Origin: Chrysomallon squamiferum
Lineage: Eukaryota > Mollusca > Gastropoda > Neomphalida > Peltospiridae
Direction: 5' to 3'
DNA: 62,000 bases
Assembly: GCA_012295275.1 (NCBI GenBank)
Contig: CM022673.1
Span: 28,916,136 to 28,978,135, forward strand
Positions 23,340 through 58,892 of this stretch are shown in pieces. The notes beneath the pieces are model-generated. The model was given only the letters and a program-made list of their open reading frames with translations, searched no databases and was not told the DNA's origin. Position 1 is the first letter of the stretch; the number at the start of each line of letters is the position of its first letter. A program made the position numbers and the translations under genes.

Positions 23340-23353
23340 GAAGGAAGAAAGAA
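23286..23353. repeat. (GAAA)n microsatellite
   Basis: About 68 bases of GAAA units ending in GGAAGGAAG variants. Confidence 0.96.
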
Positions 23354-23461
23354 ATAAAAAAAATAATGAGAATAATAATACAAAAATATGAATAGAAAAT
23401 TTAAAGGCAAACAGCACAAAAAAACCTTAATGGTGCAGAAAGGGATTTCAACAATAGCATC

Positions 23462-23550
23462 ACAAAAAAAAAAAAAAAAAAAATCATAAAATAAATAAAT
23501 GAAATATAATAAAATAAAATAAAATAAAATAAAATAAAATAAAATAAATA
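23462..23550. repeat. Poly(A) and (AAAAT)n
   Basis: An A run at 23464-23482, and AAAAT pentamers at about 23508-23547. Confidence 0.93.
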
Positions 23551-23877
23551 AAAAGAACCAATGAAATTTAAAAAATAAACTCTGAAATGCAAGAAATAAT
23601 AAATTTGCTGGTTTTTTAGATTGAGAAACCGTGGGAAGTGATAGTAAAAGATCATTTTTAAATTGTTTAATTAATTAATTTTTTAAATGACTATAACCAC
23701 TTTAATCACAAAAGAAACTCAGACATGCCATAACCGGAAATATTGTCTAGAAATATACACTTTTATTTTTTATCAAAAAAGAAGCTGATAAGTAGTACGA
23801 AATCTATATGAAATATTATCTGGGTTTAGATTGTGTAGGTTCCAGCAGTCTCGGTGGTTTGTCTGATATTTTGTTAG

Positions 23878-24107
23878 TGTGTTAGCTTTTATGTAGAAGA
23901 AATGGGATTGACTCGTCAAACATCTTCCAAATTACATGTGAGTAATAGCCAAACATTATCCACAGAGTTGTTGTATCAGCCACGAGAAGCTTTAGATTCT
24001 GTTTTAAAATTATTATTATTATTATTATTATTATTGGTAATGTTTGGATATTACTCACATGTAATTTGACGAGTCAATCCCATTTCTTCTACATAAAAGC
24101 TAACACA
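23878..24107. repeat. Large inverted repeat (70-bp arms)
   Basis: The right arm 24038-24107 is the reverse complement of the left arm 23878-23958, with one mismatch and one 11-base insertion in the left arm (bases between GACTCGTCAA and ATTACATGTGAG). The 79-base spacer ends in an (ATT)n run. No coding content is seen. It could be a foldback/MITE-like element or a recent inverted duplication. Confidence 0.92.
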
Positions 24108-24299
24108 TTATATAATAATAAATAAATAAACTGCATATATATCTATATATATATGTAGATTTTATTTTATTTTATATTATTTTAATTAAAGCCATAAATC
24201 TTTCTGAAATCGATGATTAAATTTAATACATTTCGCTAATTATTATATTGTAACATTTCCTATTTTAATTTTTCACAATTCCTTTCGGAGAAATGAAAA

Positions 24300-24314
24300 A
24301 TTAATAATAATAAT

Positions 24315-24347
<33 letters not shown>

Positions 24348-24374
24348 ACCAAGAAGAAGAAGACGAAGAAGAAC
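24300..24374. repeat. (AAT)n(AAC)n(AAG)n compound trinucleotide tract
   Basis: Successive AAT, ACA and AGA unit runs on the plus strand. Confidence 0.9.
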
Positions 24375-24449
24375 AACATTAAATATGCAGCTTTTAATGT
24401 AAAAAAAAGAAACTTGTAATCAAATTAATATAGAATGGAATGGAAAAAA

Positions 24450-24507
24450 ATTAACGTGCTAATCAGGGCAAGCTGTTGTGAAGCACGTCTGCGACGGGCA
24501 CGCTTTC
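24450..24507 (-). repeat. Dispersed repeat family D, copy 1
   Basis: Read on the minus strand, it shares AGACGTGCTTCACAACAG and TGATTAGCACGTTAAT with 27473-27533, with four mismatches over about 45 aligned bases. A shorter version is at 28441-28469. Confidence 0.8.
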
Positions 24508-24515
24508 AAATTAAT

Positions 24516-26667
24516 AATAACCGTTTCAGATTATATACAGCTTACAAATCAGGTACAGCAATTAGCGAAGTGCTGACATCTATATTCAAAATGGCGGACA
24601 GCATTTCCGGTATGATCTATTAGGACCTAAATTAAACCTTACTAACTAGTTTTTGCCCGGAGATTCCCAGTGCTGTACAGTGGCACTGAATCGTTGGCAT
24701 GGACACAGTTCCTTCAGACGAGCGACACTGGTTTCCCACCGCGATCCTGACAATGGAGTTAATTGGTTCTCTGGGTTATAGTGTCTTCATTAGGTCCATC
24801 GCTCGTATGATCCTTGTGATCGGCAGCTAAATATTGGCCACAAGGAGTTAAATGCTCATAGCCATCATAATATGAATACTCTTTAAATTAAAACATTTTT
24901 TTTATATATATTTTTTTTATCGACTTCGGTTTTTTGTTATGCTGGATTATGTGTTTTTCTATAGAACTATCAGACTGTTTGCTGACGTAACTAACCTATC
25001 GTTGGTATCGAACCGGGTTTTGAATTGGCGAATTCGTTACAAAAGTGTTTTGTTATTTTGAAAATTACCTTTCGCTTGACGTTCAGTGTTTAATTTCAGT
25101 TATAAAATACGAACTTATCAAAATCTTTAATGCTTAAATGAAGCTTTATTTATCTGAATGACTTTTCAAAACAAAAAAACAACAAAAAAAATCCCATTTG
25201 ATTTCTTCACGATGGAATACGATACATAATTACAGCCGTTCCCTAAAGACCTAAATAAACGGTTTGGAATCAGCGTTCTCGTGAGGAAATTTTATAATGG
25301 CTGGAGAATGATACAACACAGGTGTTGGATGTATATTTTCACCAGACGTCTTCTTTTCTCCTGATTTCCATCCTGTTTGTGTCGTCTTTGCTTGTCAGCC
25401 AGGGCAGAACACTCGCGATATTCATGAAAAACGGCTCCAACGTGCCGCGCTAGCTGGAACAGCCTTATATTAATCTGATCCAATAACACCGTTCATTAAA
25501 GGAACACTTGTATTTAATTTTACAACCTCTTTCGGCTTCGCTGAGTTTAATCGTGCATTCTCGTCACGAAGCTCTGAAGAACTCGTAATCTGACAATATT
25601 CGTGGCAAGTGGACATTTCCATTTAGGGATCAAGTTTTCCTCGGCTCTGCATCTGATGCTATATGTTTTTGATTTGAATGCGCGTGTCATAAAGCAATAT
25701 AATAAAGTAAAGAGATAATAAAGAATACTTTTTTTCATATTATTACACTAGATAACGACTTATCTGACTTTCAAGTTCGAAAAGAACGAGGGTAGTTATT
25801 TGAAATAATCAGTGTTACGTTGAATTTAAACGACATTGGATGTCTTGTTATTATTCTGATAATTTTCGCATTAACAAACTATTTGGTTTGTTCTGTTATT
25901 TATCTGGTCATACGTAGTTAAAAAAATTCACGACAGTTATTGAAGAATGGTACATCCCAGTGATGTGATGACGCTGCTTTTACTAATTACACTTCCAGTT
26001 CATTTTAACGTCGTTTTAATTTCCTGAACTGGAACAACAAAAATCTTGTCATCTTTTCAGAATATAAAATTTCATTAGATTAAATTCTGAGATCAAATCT
26101 TTTGTAATTAGCAAAATGATGGTTATGTTCATAGTACCTTTAATATCGTGTAGAAAAAAAAAAGTGGCTATAAAAAAAAAAAAAAAAAAATTTTAACAAT
26201 TGCGAGTGCGGGATGAAGGGCAGTCCTGATCTACTAAATAATAAAATAATGAAACATATTAAAATATATTTTATTTCATTTTCTAATTTACACCAGAATT
26301 CGCGATAGTACAAAATTCTATATTAATATTACTGATTACTAAGAACGGCACAGCTGAAATCAAAATAATAGTATAGACAAATAATTCATCTAATTTTTGC
26401 CTACTGACAGGGTTTGCCAGTAATATGAGGCATCGGCGAGAGACATCCAGAAATGAATGAGAGAACAAGAGAGAAGAATGACAGAGAAAAAGACTTTAAA
26501 AAATTTACGAGGAAAATGACTCACAGAGAAATACAATGAGAAAAGTAAGAAGTAAAAAGAGAGAGTAACACGGAACCGCAGATTTTCGCCAGTAAAATAA
26601 CAAAAATAGAGAAATCAATAGAAAAAAAAAAAAAAAAAAAAAAAGAAAAAAAAATAGTGAAAAATAA

Positions 26668-26698
<31 letters not shown>

Positions 26699-26760
26699 CG
26701 CAGTATATATATATACATTTTTGGGGGTTACAGTAGAAGCGAAAGTCATAAAGTAAAACG
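24516..26760. other. Intergenic DNA upstream of the Ly6 gene, no gene seen
   Basis: AT-rich, with poly(A) at about 26173-26190 and 26621-26644 and an (AAAT)n run at 26668-26698. No conserved exon was recognised on either strand. Confidence 0.5.
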
Positions 26761-26864
26761 GCAGAGACGTTGTCAAGCTGTTTTAGATGGCTTCCCGTTG
26801 TTAGACAGACGTCAGCGTAATCGCTGAAATAACGCCACCAGTAATTTGTCCCACGACTGCCTAT

Positions 26865-26910
26865 TGATATGCTAATTCTTTAATTACTGTAGGTGTCTTG
26901 GCCTCCAATG
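26865..26910 (+). promoter_or_regulatory. Candidate upstream regulatory cluster of the Ly6 gene
   Basis: An octamer-like ATGCTAAT (26869-26876), a homeodomain-type TAATTA (26881-26886) and CCAAT (26905-26909) lie within 41 bases, about 480-515 bases before the start codon. Such short motifs are weak evidence alone. Confidence 0.25.
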
Positions 26911-27274
26911 GGCTTCCGATCTTTTAGGTCCTCTCTGATTAGTTAGACAAACAGACACAATCTTGCGATCTTTTATATGAATTACGATCATTGGTTACCA
27001 GTCTACTTCGAAAGAGCCGCGTGCCTAACAGTGTTCGTAACAAAGAATCGGTTAATTTGCAAGGATTTGCATTCGACATTTAGCTAGTGGCTGGTAGTCA
27101 CTGTCATTACCTGAGTTCGACAAGCCAGTGCAAGAAAGCTTTACACCAACAAAACATCGCAGACCAAAAGCTTTTCATTACTATTATCGCTAGCGCTTGA
27201 ACCGCGGAGCACCTAAGACGGTTACAGCGAAGCAGACGACTCGAGGCTAGCGGAGGAGGAGGCTAAAGAGCGGA

Positions 27275-27313
<39 letters not shown>
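27275..27313. repeat. Poly(A) tract in the presumed 5' leader
   Basis: About 35 A lie 70-110 bases upstream of the Ly6 start codon. Confidence 0.9.
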
Positions 27314-27316
<3 letters not shown>

Positions 27317-27365
27317 AAAAAAAGAAAAACAAAACAAAACAAACAAAGATAAAGAGAAAACGGGA

Positions 27366-27384
27366 TATGATCTGAAATGCGGAA
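27366..27384 (+). promoter_or_regulatory. Upstream ATGs before the Ly6 signal-peptide start
   Basis: ATG ATC TGA at 27366-27374 is a two-codon uORF. A second ATG at 27377 has G at -3 like the main ATG, and overlaps it out of frame. If this leader is transcribed, both could reduce or reroute initiation. Confidence 0.5.
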
Positions 27385-49550
<22,166 letters not shown>

Positions 49551-49662
49551 ATTATCGCTCTGGAGAAAACGACTTTTAATTGCCATAGACTTTAATAATG
49601 GTTTAGAGATGATCGAAATAATAACAATATCAAATTAGTGCTATTATAATTATAATTATAAT

Positions 49663-49692
49663 TATAATTATTATTATTACTATTATTATTAC

Positions 49693-49771
<79 letters not shown>
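49663..49771. repeat. (ATT)n microsatellite in the Ly6 3' flank
   Basis: About 110 bases of ATT with two early ACT variants, preceded by ATTATA units. Confidence 0.96.
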
Positions 49772-50135
49772 TAATCAGTTAATTAATTAATTAATAATAT
49801 TAATAATGAAACAAAAATAAAAATAAATGAATAATTAATAGTACATAAAATAAATAAAATGCACGCACGAACTTGTTCTATATTATTAAAAAGTATTTAT
49901 TTAACAAACTGATTCGTTAGAAATATATTATCTTAAATAACAATAATTATGTAGGCAATAGTTTTCACAAAACTTTAATACAGCATAAATTAATTGTCTC
50001 AAAAATAATTCATAAAGAGCGAGTAATGTTCAAATTTGAAATATAATCTTTCGAATCTGTTTAGTTTAAGCGTAGAATTATTTATCACTGAATACAGTAA
50101 AGTTTCAAACATAATGCTATGTAGTATTTAAAAAT

Positions 50136-50180
<45 letters not shown>

Positions 50181-51989
50181 ACACACATACGTGGCAAATT
50201 TCATGCTTTATATCTCGAAAATTTTAGCTGATAAAAATATATAATAATATATCCTCAAGAAAACATCAACAACAAATAAATAAATAAATAAATAAATAAA
50301 CCTGAATTCATGTATATTAATGGGCAATAAATTTCTGAGATGTTCGTGACACGACTGTTTTCGTGCTGTTAAAGTCAAACTCGTCGATACACCTAGTAAT
50401 CGTCAACGTTTTTACGTCTCTGAGAAATATGTCAGCGTTTGAAAATCGAGTCGATCTTCTTAGACTAACGTCGTAATTTCGAAACGGTGATCACTGTGAA
50501 AACGTCCATTTATTTCTCTTACACCGAGATCACACCGACTGATTCAAACTGGGAGAAATCTTTTAAGCTGCTGACATTTTAACTTGACAAACGAGTTCAA
50601 ATTAGATACTTTCATCCGCCATTTTGTTTGGCACGTGAGTCAAAAAACGCGATTCTCCGAGAATTGTTTCCGATGAACGAGAAAGATATTTCGTCTAGCT
50701 ATGAGTTAAAAGTTAAAGAATACTTTTGGTGCAATTAGCAAATAGCATAAAGACGTTCGTATATGTTTTTAGTGCTTTACAAGTTTCTGGTAAAGAAATC
50801 TGGTAATAGAAAATGACAGCAAACTAGTTACAAAACATATTTATTTTCCACCTTTGTAATCTCGTCATTTCCTAGATCGTGGACTAATTACTGTTATAAA
50901 TACCACGTAGAGTTGTCTAAAACAAATATTTTGTTCACAGTCGTTATTTTTTTTTTTCACTGTTTTTATACGTTATTATTAGCAAAGGCTGGTTGTTATG
51001 AATAAAACCTACGGTTTTATAGAATTATATTTAGAGCATTTGTTTGTGTACAAAAGATACAGGTTACTTCAAATGTCCATTACTTGCTTGTTATTTCATT
51101 AATAATGTCGTATGTTCGGCAAAAAGTATTTTACAACTTCATTAACTGCTTTAGTGTTTATTCCTCTGCTGTTATATAATAACTATTTTATTTCAACTAG
51201 GCTAATTAGTATATTCATAGATCATTCCTTTCTATATTTCATACAAATGTGAATAGAGAATTACATAACACATCCAAGTGAATATCGATGTAGTTCATTT
51301 ATAATCCGTGATTTGACAGTAGTATTTTACATATATACAGACGTACAGACATACGTAGACTGAAACATATTAATAATATATATATATATATATATATACA
51401 TTTATATCGGCAAACACATATACTATGGAAGAATTAACAATACATAGATACATTCATATATAAATATATAGACATACACATAGATATATCAATGCTTATA
51501 CGTACATATGCATGAAAATAAACATATATAACTGATACAATACAGTTTAATTAATAGTGTTAACTTAATTATAGAAGAATTATCACTAATTTTATTTCAT
51601 TCATTTCTTTGAATTAAATAAAATGAATAATAATTTAAAAACCCACTAATGTAATATTTCAATTCAAATCTACATCGACAAAATGTACTAACGCCATTCC
51701 GTTTAACATCTTGTTTTTATTTTTTTTTGTTTAATGTGAAATAAATTTATTTTTAGATCTGTTACATTTATTTACTCACTTTGTCTAGAATTAAGTTTCC
51801 AAGTTTTTCTGCTGATGAATTGTGTTCTGTTTTATTAAATTAAAATATATTTGTACATTCCATACGAGCGCTGTAATAAGCTGTTTTAATGAAATAAATA
51901 ATAAAAAACAAACCATGTATTTCATTATTTATTTTTCTTGTTCGGTTTTTCATATGAAGAAATAATAAATCGGATAGAGAGGTCTGTTG

Positions 51990-52160
51990 TATAAATGGAT
52001 AGATAGAAACAGAGACAGCTAGATAGACAGACAAATATAGGTACATAGACAGATAGAGAAATAGCTAGTATGTAGAGAGATAGAGATAGAGAGAGAGAGA
52101 GTAGGTAGGTAGATAGAGAGAAAGATAGATAGGTAAGTAGATAGACAGGTAGATGGATGA
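51990..52160. repeat. Imperfect TAGA/GATA tetranucleotide array
   Basis: GATA, GACA and GAGA words intermixed over about 170 bases. Confidence 0.85.
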
Positions 52161-53154
52161 ACGGGTACATGTACGTAGTTATATAAGGTGATAAATATTT
52201 TCACTTATTTCAAATTCTCTGTCTATCTGTGAGTGGAGACTGGTATGTCTTAAAATCTGCTTCGTCGAAATGAGGATCTGTCAAGAAAAAAAATAATTCA
52301 AAATATATAAAAAATTAAAAGAATAATAATTTAAAATTAAAAAGTGTACATGACTATTATAGATAGAAGACGCACAGATACAAATTACAAAAACAGTAAT
52401 AATCTTTGATTTCCTATGCGATTAGTGAACTACGTCATGAAAGAAAGTAGATATCAACCTCCTCATAGGTTTTTTTTTTATTTATTTGTTAGACTTTATT
52501 ATTAGCAAACATTAGGTACACGTAATAATAAAAAAAAACAGCTTGGAAGTATACAAAATAACTTTTACTCAGTCTTATGAATATACTGCTTGAATATATT
52601 TTTCTGAAATCTATCCGATATTTCTATTCTGTTACTTCATTTTCTCGTTTTCTTTAAACATTAACTTACTGTAATGAAATAAAAAAACAATATATGAAAA
52701 TTCCTTGAGTGGAGTCAATTTGGGAATCTATTAATTCTTAATGTTATGAGATAAAACCCAGGAAGTTTCCATGTCCGACAAATAGGGCACCGATATTAAA
52801 ATGCTCGGGGAAAAAGAAACCTTAGGGTTGGCCCTGCTAATAGCTAAAACTCCAAACAACAATCTAGCCTACATATCTAGCCCACAGAGTTCAGCTGTGT
52901 AGAGAAAGGCGATGGAACAATGAAAAAGAAAACATAAAAGAAATATATCTGATAATTGGATATTGGACAAAAGTTAGACTAATAATTAGCTTGCCAGTGC
53001 TGTTCACCATTATCTAATTAAACATACTACATCAGAAGATGCCGTCTCAGAGAATATAATTTAATTCTGTAGCATTGAACGTGTGAGGTTTGGAGGTGTG
53101 AAACTTAGTGATGGTAGAAGAATTAAATCCACAGAGATACTAATATACGCGTAT

Positions 53155-53304
<150 letters not shown>

Positions 53305-53440
53305 AAGCTCCCCAGTTCACACATCAACAGCACGATCGCACGAGGTAACAGATGCTAGTAAACGTATAAGAAAATAAAGAAAATAAAAAGTAGTGGATAT
53401 ACAGATTGAGAGACAGAGTGAGAGAAAAATACCATACAAT

Positions 53441-53441
<1 letters not shown>

Positions 53442-53488
<47 letters not shown>
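53442..53488. repeat. (CA)n microsatellite
   Basis: About 23 CA units. Confidence 0.97.
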
Positions 53489-53494
<6 letters not shown>

Positions 53495-53960
53495 AAATTC
53501 TAATCCAACCTAATTCAAATATTCCTAACAACATAAATGTATTTTTACATCATGATATTAAAACTGCGCGTTCATCAAACTGCGATAACGCGAAAATGGC
53601 CAAAGATAATACGACATTTACCCAGATTAACGAAACCAGAGTCTTTCAACCGCTGTATTCTGACGAGTTCGCCGCTAACTCCGGTAACAAAGAGGAGGAA
53701 GTGATGATTAACTAAAATGTTCAAAGGACGTAACGCATTAAAATACTGCTCAGCTTTTTGATGTCCTCGTGTCAGCTGGCTACAAAAAGAATGATAAGTA
53801 ACATTCATCTCGTGTTCGCACTTTCAAAAACTTGATCTTGTGTGCGGTGCGTGTGCATATGAGTAAATGAAAATATCAGAGAAAAATGTAAAATTTCACA
53901 TGAAAAGGTTTCTTAGAGGTGTGTATTAAAACAGTTATAATTAACAAACGTGGGATAAAT

Positions 53961-54063
53961 AATTTAAATTCCAGCAGCAACAGAGGCTTCATCTGACGTA
54001 TAAGTAACAAAAATAAACATAAAACCATCACCACCACCAACGACGACGACGACGACGACGACG

Positions 54064-54101
<38 letters not shown>

Positions 54102-54280
54102 AATAATAATAATAATAATAATAATAATCAAAAAACTAAATCGCGATTAGCAATAAGATATGTTTTATATCCGCCTTCCCATAGGCTGCTGATTTTAATA
54201 AAACAGTGGTGGGATGTGGCTGGATTCAAACTGGATATTTTTCAATACCAAAAGCTGATAATACATTCCTCCTCATAAAT
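53961..54280 (-). repeat. Composite repeat: block A, microsatellite core, block B
   Basis: Block A at 53961-53998 (AATTTAAATTCCAGCAGCAA...) is followed by an AAAACC/ACC stretch, then (ACG)n(ACA)n(AAT)n to about 54128, then block B at 54144-54280 with ATCCGCCTTCCCATAGG and TTTTAATAAAACAGT. Block A recurs at 54297 and 56251; block B recurs at 60774. Orientation is arbitrary. Confidence 0.85.
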
Positions 54281-54296
54281 TTTTCCCATCCCTAAA

Positions 54297-54380
54297 TTAT
54301 TTAAATTCTAGCGACAGCAATGGTATCATCAGACGTCTAAACAACAAAAACAAAAATAAAACCACCACCACCACCACACG

Positions 54381-54416
<36 letters not shown>

Positions 54417-54490
54417 AATAACAATAATAATAATAACAGTAATAATAATAACAATAATAATAATAACGGTAATAATAATAATAAAAAGAT
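54297..54490 (-). repeat. Composite repeat, block A plus microsatellite
   Basis: Block A (TTAAATTCTAGCGACAGCAA) is followed by AACAAAAATAAAACCACCACC and (AAC)n(AAT)n. No block B follows. Confidence 0.85.
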
Positions 54491-54805
54491 GATGATAATA
54501 ATAATAAGGGAAAAGGAGAGGATTGTGATGGAAAACAAGAATCACTTTCTGACTGAAATTTCGTTGCCGTTGGTGACTGGCTGCTTGTTTTTCACTAGTA
54601 ACTAAATAAGAAGACGTGAAATGTTAAAGAATTTCGAAAACTCATTAAAAGTTTTTTTTGTTGAGAAGTGTAGTTGAATATAAATTATATTTTTTTTGTT
54701 TATTCCCCGAAGGAACGGTCGACAGAGGTTTCGAAAATACAGATTTAAAAAACAAAATTCAAAACAATTATCTTGAATCTTTATATTGACGTCAATGAAA
54801 CAAAA

Positions 54806-54810
54806 AATAA

Positions 54811-54853
<43 letters not shown>

Positions 54854-54855
54854 AT
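54806..54855. repeat. (AAAT)n microsatellite
   Basis: About twelve AAAT units. Confidence 0.96.
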
Positions 54856-54859
54856 ATTG

Positions 54860-55484
54860 TCTATTTTGGTCAAAAAGATATTTTTAAAATCTTTATTATG
54901 ATACATAAAATGGCGCTCCCCTTCTTAATGAGTTTTTTTTTGTTTTTTTTCGCTTCTGCCAAACTGTTAGCCGTTAAGTCGTAAAATGTTCTTCAATTTC
55001 TTCCCCCATAAAAAAATATTTTAGTGTTTTTTTGTTTGTTTTTTAATATATATAATAACAGCATTTCAAATGATGAATCCTTGCATCTGACATAATAAAT
55101 ATATGGTACTATATTTTCTATTATGCCAAATAATGAAAGATTAGAATTCTTTGTCATTTCGCATTCAAAACAGACTAGGAAAATGTCAGTGCAGAAACAC
55201 TAGCTATTACAACGAAATTTAATCATAGTGACAAATTGGCTTAAAATGTATTAGATAAAAACATCAAAGAAAAGCTCGTTGAGTAAATTACATTTGTCAA
55301 AAGAAACGAAATTTTAAACTGGTGTTTGTATCAGTCTGGTATTTCATTTGCCTTTCTATCTAGAATGAAAAATAAACACTGATAAATAAAATAAACGAAA
55401 CTAACAAGACGACAGAAAACTAAAATACAAATTGTGCATAGCTTTGACTTCAAACAACAGTAACTAAAGCATCCTGTTATTCAG

Positions 55485-55570
<86 letters not shown>

Positions 55571-56250
55571 CTGTAACAAAAATTATCGTACCATGATTTT
55601 GATTCGAGCTCTGGAAAACCCCAAGGAGACATTATGACATATATTCGCAAAGAGAAAGAAATAACCAAAAACCAATGTTTTAAAAAAGGACAGGCACGCG
55701 AACCGTAACTAAACTTAATCATTAACCGAACAAGACAATATCAACAACAACAAAAAAAAGCAGTAAAAAGTCTAAAAGAGTCGACAGAAGCTAACAACTC
55801 CATTATCGTTCACGTCTGCTTTGATTCTCTCATTTTTCTTTGATGGTTTTACTCGCTGTCTGGCGCGACTGTTGAAGAAACAGTCGAGAAAACTCTGAAG
55901 GGATCTCAGCGTAAATTGATAATACCAGCTAATACTTCCAATTCACTGTCATCTTAGCAAATGACAGCAAAACCCATGAAAGGAGTTCAGAAAGTTAAGT
56001 CCCGAATCTTTCGAGTAGCGGCTCATAACCATTTCAAAATATAATTATCAAATTATTATTTTTTCTTCTTTGTATCGTCAACAGCTGTCTGTTTCAGACG
56101 CTGTTATTTGTTACTTTAAATTCAATGTAACAAGTTTAGGGATTGTTTTTTTATTTGTTTTTTTCTCTCGGTTTATTACTTGTTATCTAATCACACCGCG
56201 ATTCTTTAATGAACATCAGATTTCTTCAGTCACCCACGTTTTGTTGTTTA
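54860..56250. other. Intergenic DNA, no gene seen
   Basis: AT-rich. Includes (GA)n at 55489-55567. No exon recognised. Confidence 0.5.
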
Positions 56251-56286
56251 AATTTAAATTCCAGTGACAGCAGAGGCTTCATCAAC

Positions 56287-56318
<32 letters not shown>

Positions 56319-56339
56319 CTCACCTACAACAACAACCAC

Positions 56340-56387
<48 letters not shown>

Positions 56388-56520
56388 CAGTCCTAAAACA
56401 AAAATAAAACCACCACCAACAACAACAACAACAACAACAATAATAATAATAACCAGTCCTAAAACAAAAATAAAACCAACAGCAGTAGCAACAACAACAA
56501 CAGCAACAACAACAACTACA
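56251..56520 (-). repeat. Composite repeat, block A plus duplicated microsatellite core
   Basis: Block A (AAATTCCAGTGACAGCAGAG) at 56251-56288 is followed by poly(A), (AAC)n(AAT)n, and two copies of AACCAGTCCTAAAACAAAAA joined to TAAAACCA (starting near 56386 and 56450), each with its own AAC run. Confidence 0.85.
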
Positions 56521-57134
56521 ACAACTAACCAGTTCTGGACAACAGGTATAAAGTATTGGATACGACGCAGAATCTGGGAACAATCTAAACAAACAAGAGC
56601 TCCGGGCATCAGCGTTTGAAGAAAACTTGTTCAAATTACTTAGCTGTATTTGCTTTAAAACACACCAAACAGACATATTCCGTTTCCACTGCTTTGGGCC
56701 TCGCCATATCAAAATCACACCAAAACCTGCAAATATAGCCTTGTTTGAATAATCTCTAATGAACTGGTGTTTTCTTGAATACTTGATACTATTGTCAATA
56801 AGGTATTTTCAACAAAAACTGGTTGCGTGATATTCCTACTAATAGTATCAGTTTAGGTTATTCTTTTGTTGTTGCTATTTTTTTTTTTTTTTTTTTTAAC
56901 GAGGGTTGGGCTAGAGGGTGGTTACAGGTGTGCCAGTGGAAAAAAGCGACCTGTTTTAAAATTAATGTAAGTAAACACGTCCGATCCTTTACGGACAAAC
57001 GGTACAGAAGAAGATAAAAAAATAATAAATTATATAATGATCATGTTTAGTACACTGCTGAACAGAACAAAATATCTAACGCGTTACTGTCGTTGTTACT
57101 GCAGCTAAGTTACACGAAACATTAATCTGTAGGT

Positions 57135-57161
57135 TTTTTATCTTTTTTTTTTTTTTTTTTA

Positions 57162-57206
<45 letters not shown>

Positions 57207-57300
57207 TTTAATTTATTATTATTATTTTTTTTTTTTTTTTTTTTTTTTATTTTTTTTTCTGATTAATAATAGTATATTATAGAATTTTTTTTTTTTTTTG
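57135..57300. repeat. Poly(T) and (ATT)n low-complexity block
   Basis: T runs alternate with ATT units. Confidence 0.94.
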
Positions 57301-57354
57301 ATCACAAAATCAAATACTGAATGCCCTATATAATACTTTAAGACATCGTAATGC

Positions 57355-57934
57355 TTCGAAAAAAAAATAATGAATGAATTCGATCAAGGAAATAAATTCC
57401 CAAAGCAAAGGAAATAGAAACTGAAAAAAAAAAAAAAATGTATGAAAGGAAGAAATAAAAGAACAAAAGAAAAGATAAGAAGGAAAAAAAAAAAATAACA
57501 AATAAAAACTAAGAATGAGAAAGAAGAAAGAAAATATTAAGAAAGAACGAACAGAAAAAGTAAACAGAATTCAAGGAAAGAAAGAAGAAAAATAGAGAAA
57601 GTAAAAAATGAAAAAGGAGATTGATGGATTATAGAAAGACATTTAAAAAGTTGGAGGAAAGAAGGGAAAAAAAAGGAGAAAAGTAAAATATTAAAGAAAA
57701 GAAAGAAAGAGAAAAAGAAAAGAACAGTTCGAGAAAAAAGACAAACGATGGAAGAGAGAAAGAAAAAGAAAATAAAACGAAAGAAAGAAAATAAAGGGAA
57801 AGAAAGGAAAGAAAAGTTAAGAGAAGCAGAATAATAATAATAAAAAAAAGACGAAAAAAAAAAAAAAAAATATATATATATTGAAAAAAGAGGAAAAAAG
57901 ACAAAAAAAAGACAACAACAACAAAAAACATTAA

Positions 57935-57970
<36 letters not shown>

Positions 57971-58110
57971 AAAACGAAGAAGAAGAAAAAGGAAATCACA
58001 CCGTTTCTAAAGAAAAACTCCCCCACAAAAAAAAAAAAAAAAGGAACTAAGAAAACAGAAAAGAAAACAGAGAAGAGAAAAAAAGGAAAGATAAACAAAT
58101 AAATAAAAAG
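57355..58110. repeat. ~750-base purine-rich (A/G) tract
   Basis: The plus strand is overwhelmingly A and G (GAAA, AAAGAAAG, GGAAAG words) with only scattered C/T, plus an AAAT run near 57935-57968. The Phe/Ser/Leu-rich frames on the minus strand derive from this bias. Confidence 0.9.
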
Positions 58111-58835
58111 TACAAAATGATGAGCTTATCAAATAAACGATGGTCAATACGCGAAGCATTAGAGAAAATCTAAGAGAAGCGATAGACGAGAATTTGATCA
58201 CACAGTAATTTATCAGAGCTGATGTGGCCTGATATTTTCAGATCATTCTATGATCTAAGCCGGGAAGAAAAGACGAGAAATCAGAGGAACAAAGACGACT
58301 CTCTTTCGCCAGGGTTTTAGAGGCAATTTTAAACTGCTTTAGTAACTCAAAGAGAAAAATCTTTTGCGAGTTATTTCTGCATCGATGAGCTCAGTGGTGA
58401 AATAGATAAAATAAAGGAACTGATCTGGTGTCCCATACTGAGACAGTGATTCTGAGGTTTGGTATATTTTCTGCATAATAATAAACCTTTGATTTTCCCA
58501 ACAAAATCCCCTAATTTAACGAAAATAATCCATTTTGATTTTATTTGCCATAAAATTGCATTATCATCATCATCATCATGGTCGTCATCAGCATCATCGG
58601 ATTGTCCACATTATAAGAATCTGAAGAATTTATTATTTGATTATGATAATGATATACTATATTATTTAAAATACATATTCTGTTTGTGTTGGATTAAATA
58701 TTTTAAACTGATAGAGAGAAAAATAAATAAATAAATAATAAGAGAAAAAAGGAAGATGGAGAAACCAGTCTTTCTGTTTGTGTGGACATTTTAAATTGAT
58801 ACAAAAATTAAATAAATAAATAATAATAAAAAAAG

Positions 58836-58870
<35 letters not shown>

Positions 58871-58892
58871 TGTCTGTGTGATTTATGTGTGT
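58111..58892. other. Intergenic DNA, no gene seen
   Basis: A short ATC run at 58562-58582, and (GT)n at 58837-58864 abutting FLYWCH copy 2. Confidence 0.5.

Noticed and set aside
24995-25040. tRNA-like B box on the minus strand (CCGGTTCGATACC)
   Set aside because: The T-stem does not pair and no A box or cloverleaf could be found. A similar GGTTCGAT word near 9345 was rejected for the same reason.
57629-58201. Phe/Ser/Leu-rich minus-strand ORFs
   Set aside because: Produced by the purine-rich tract on the plus strand; no domain.
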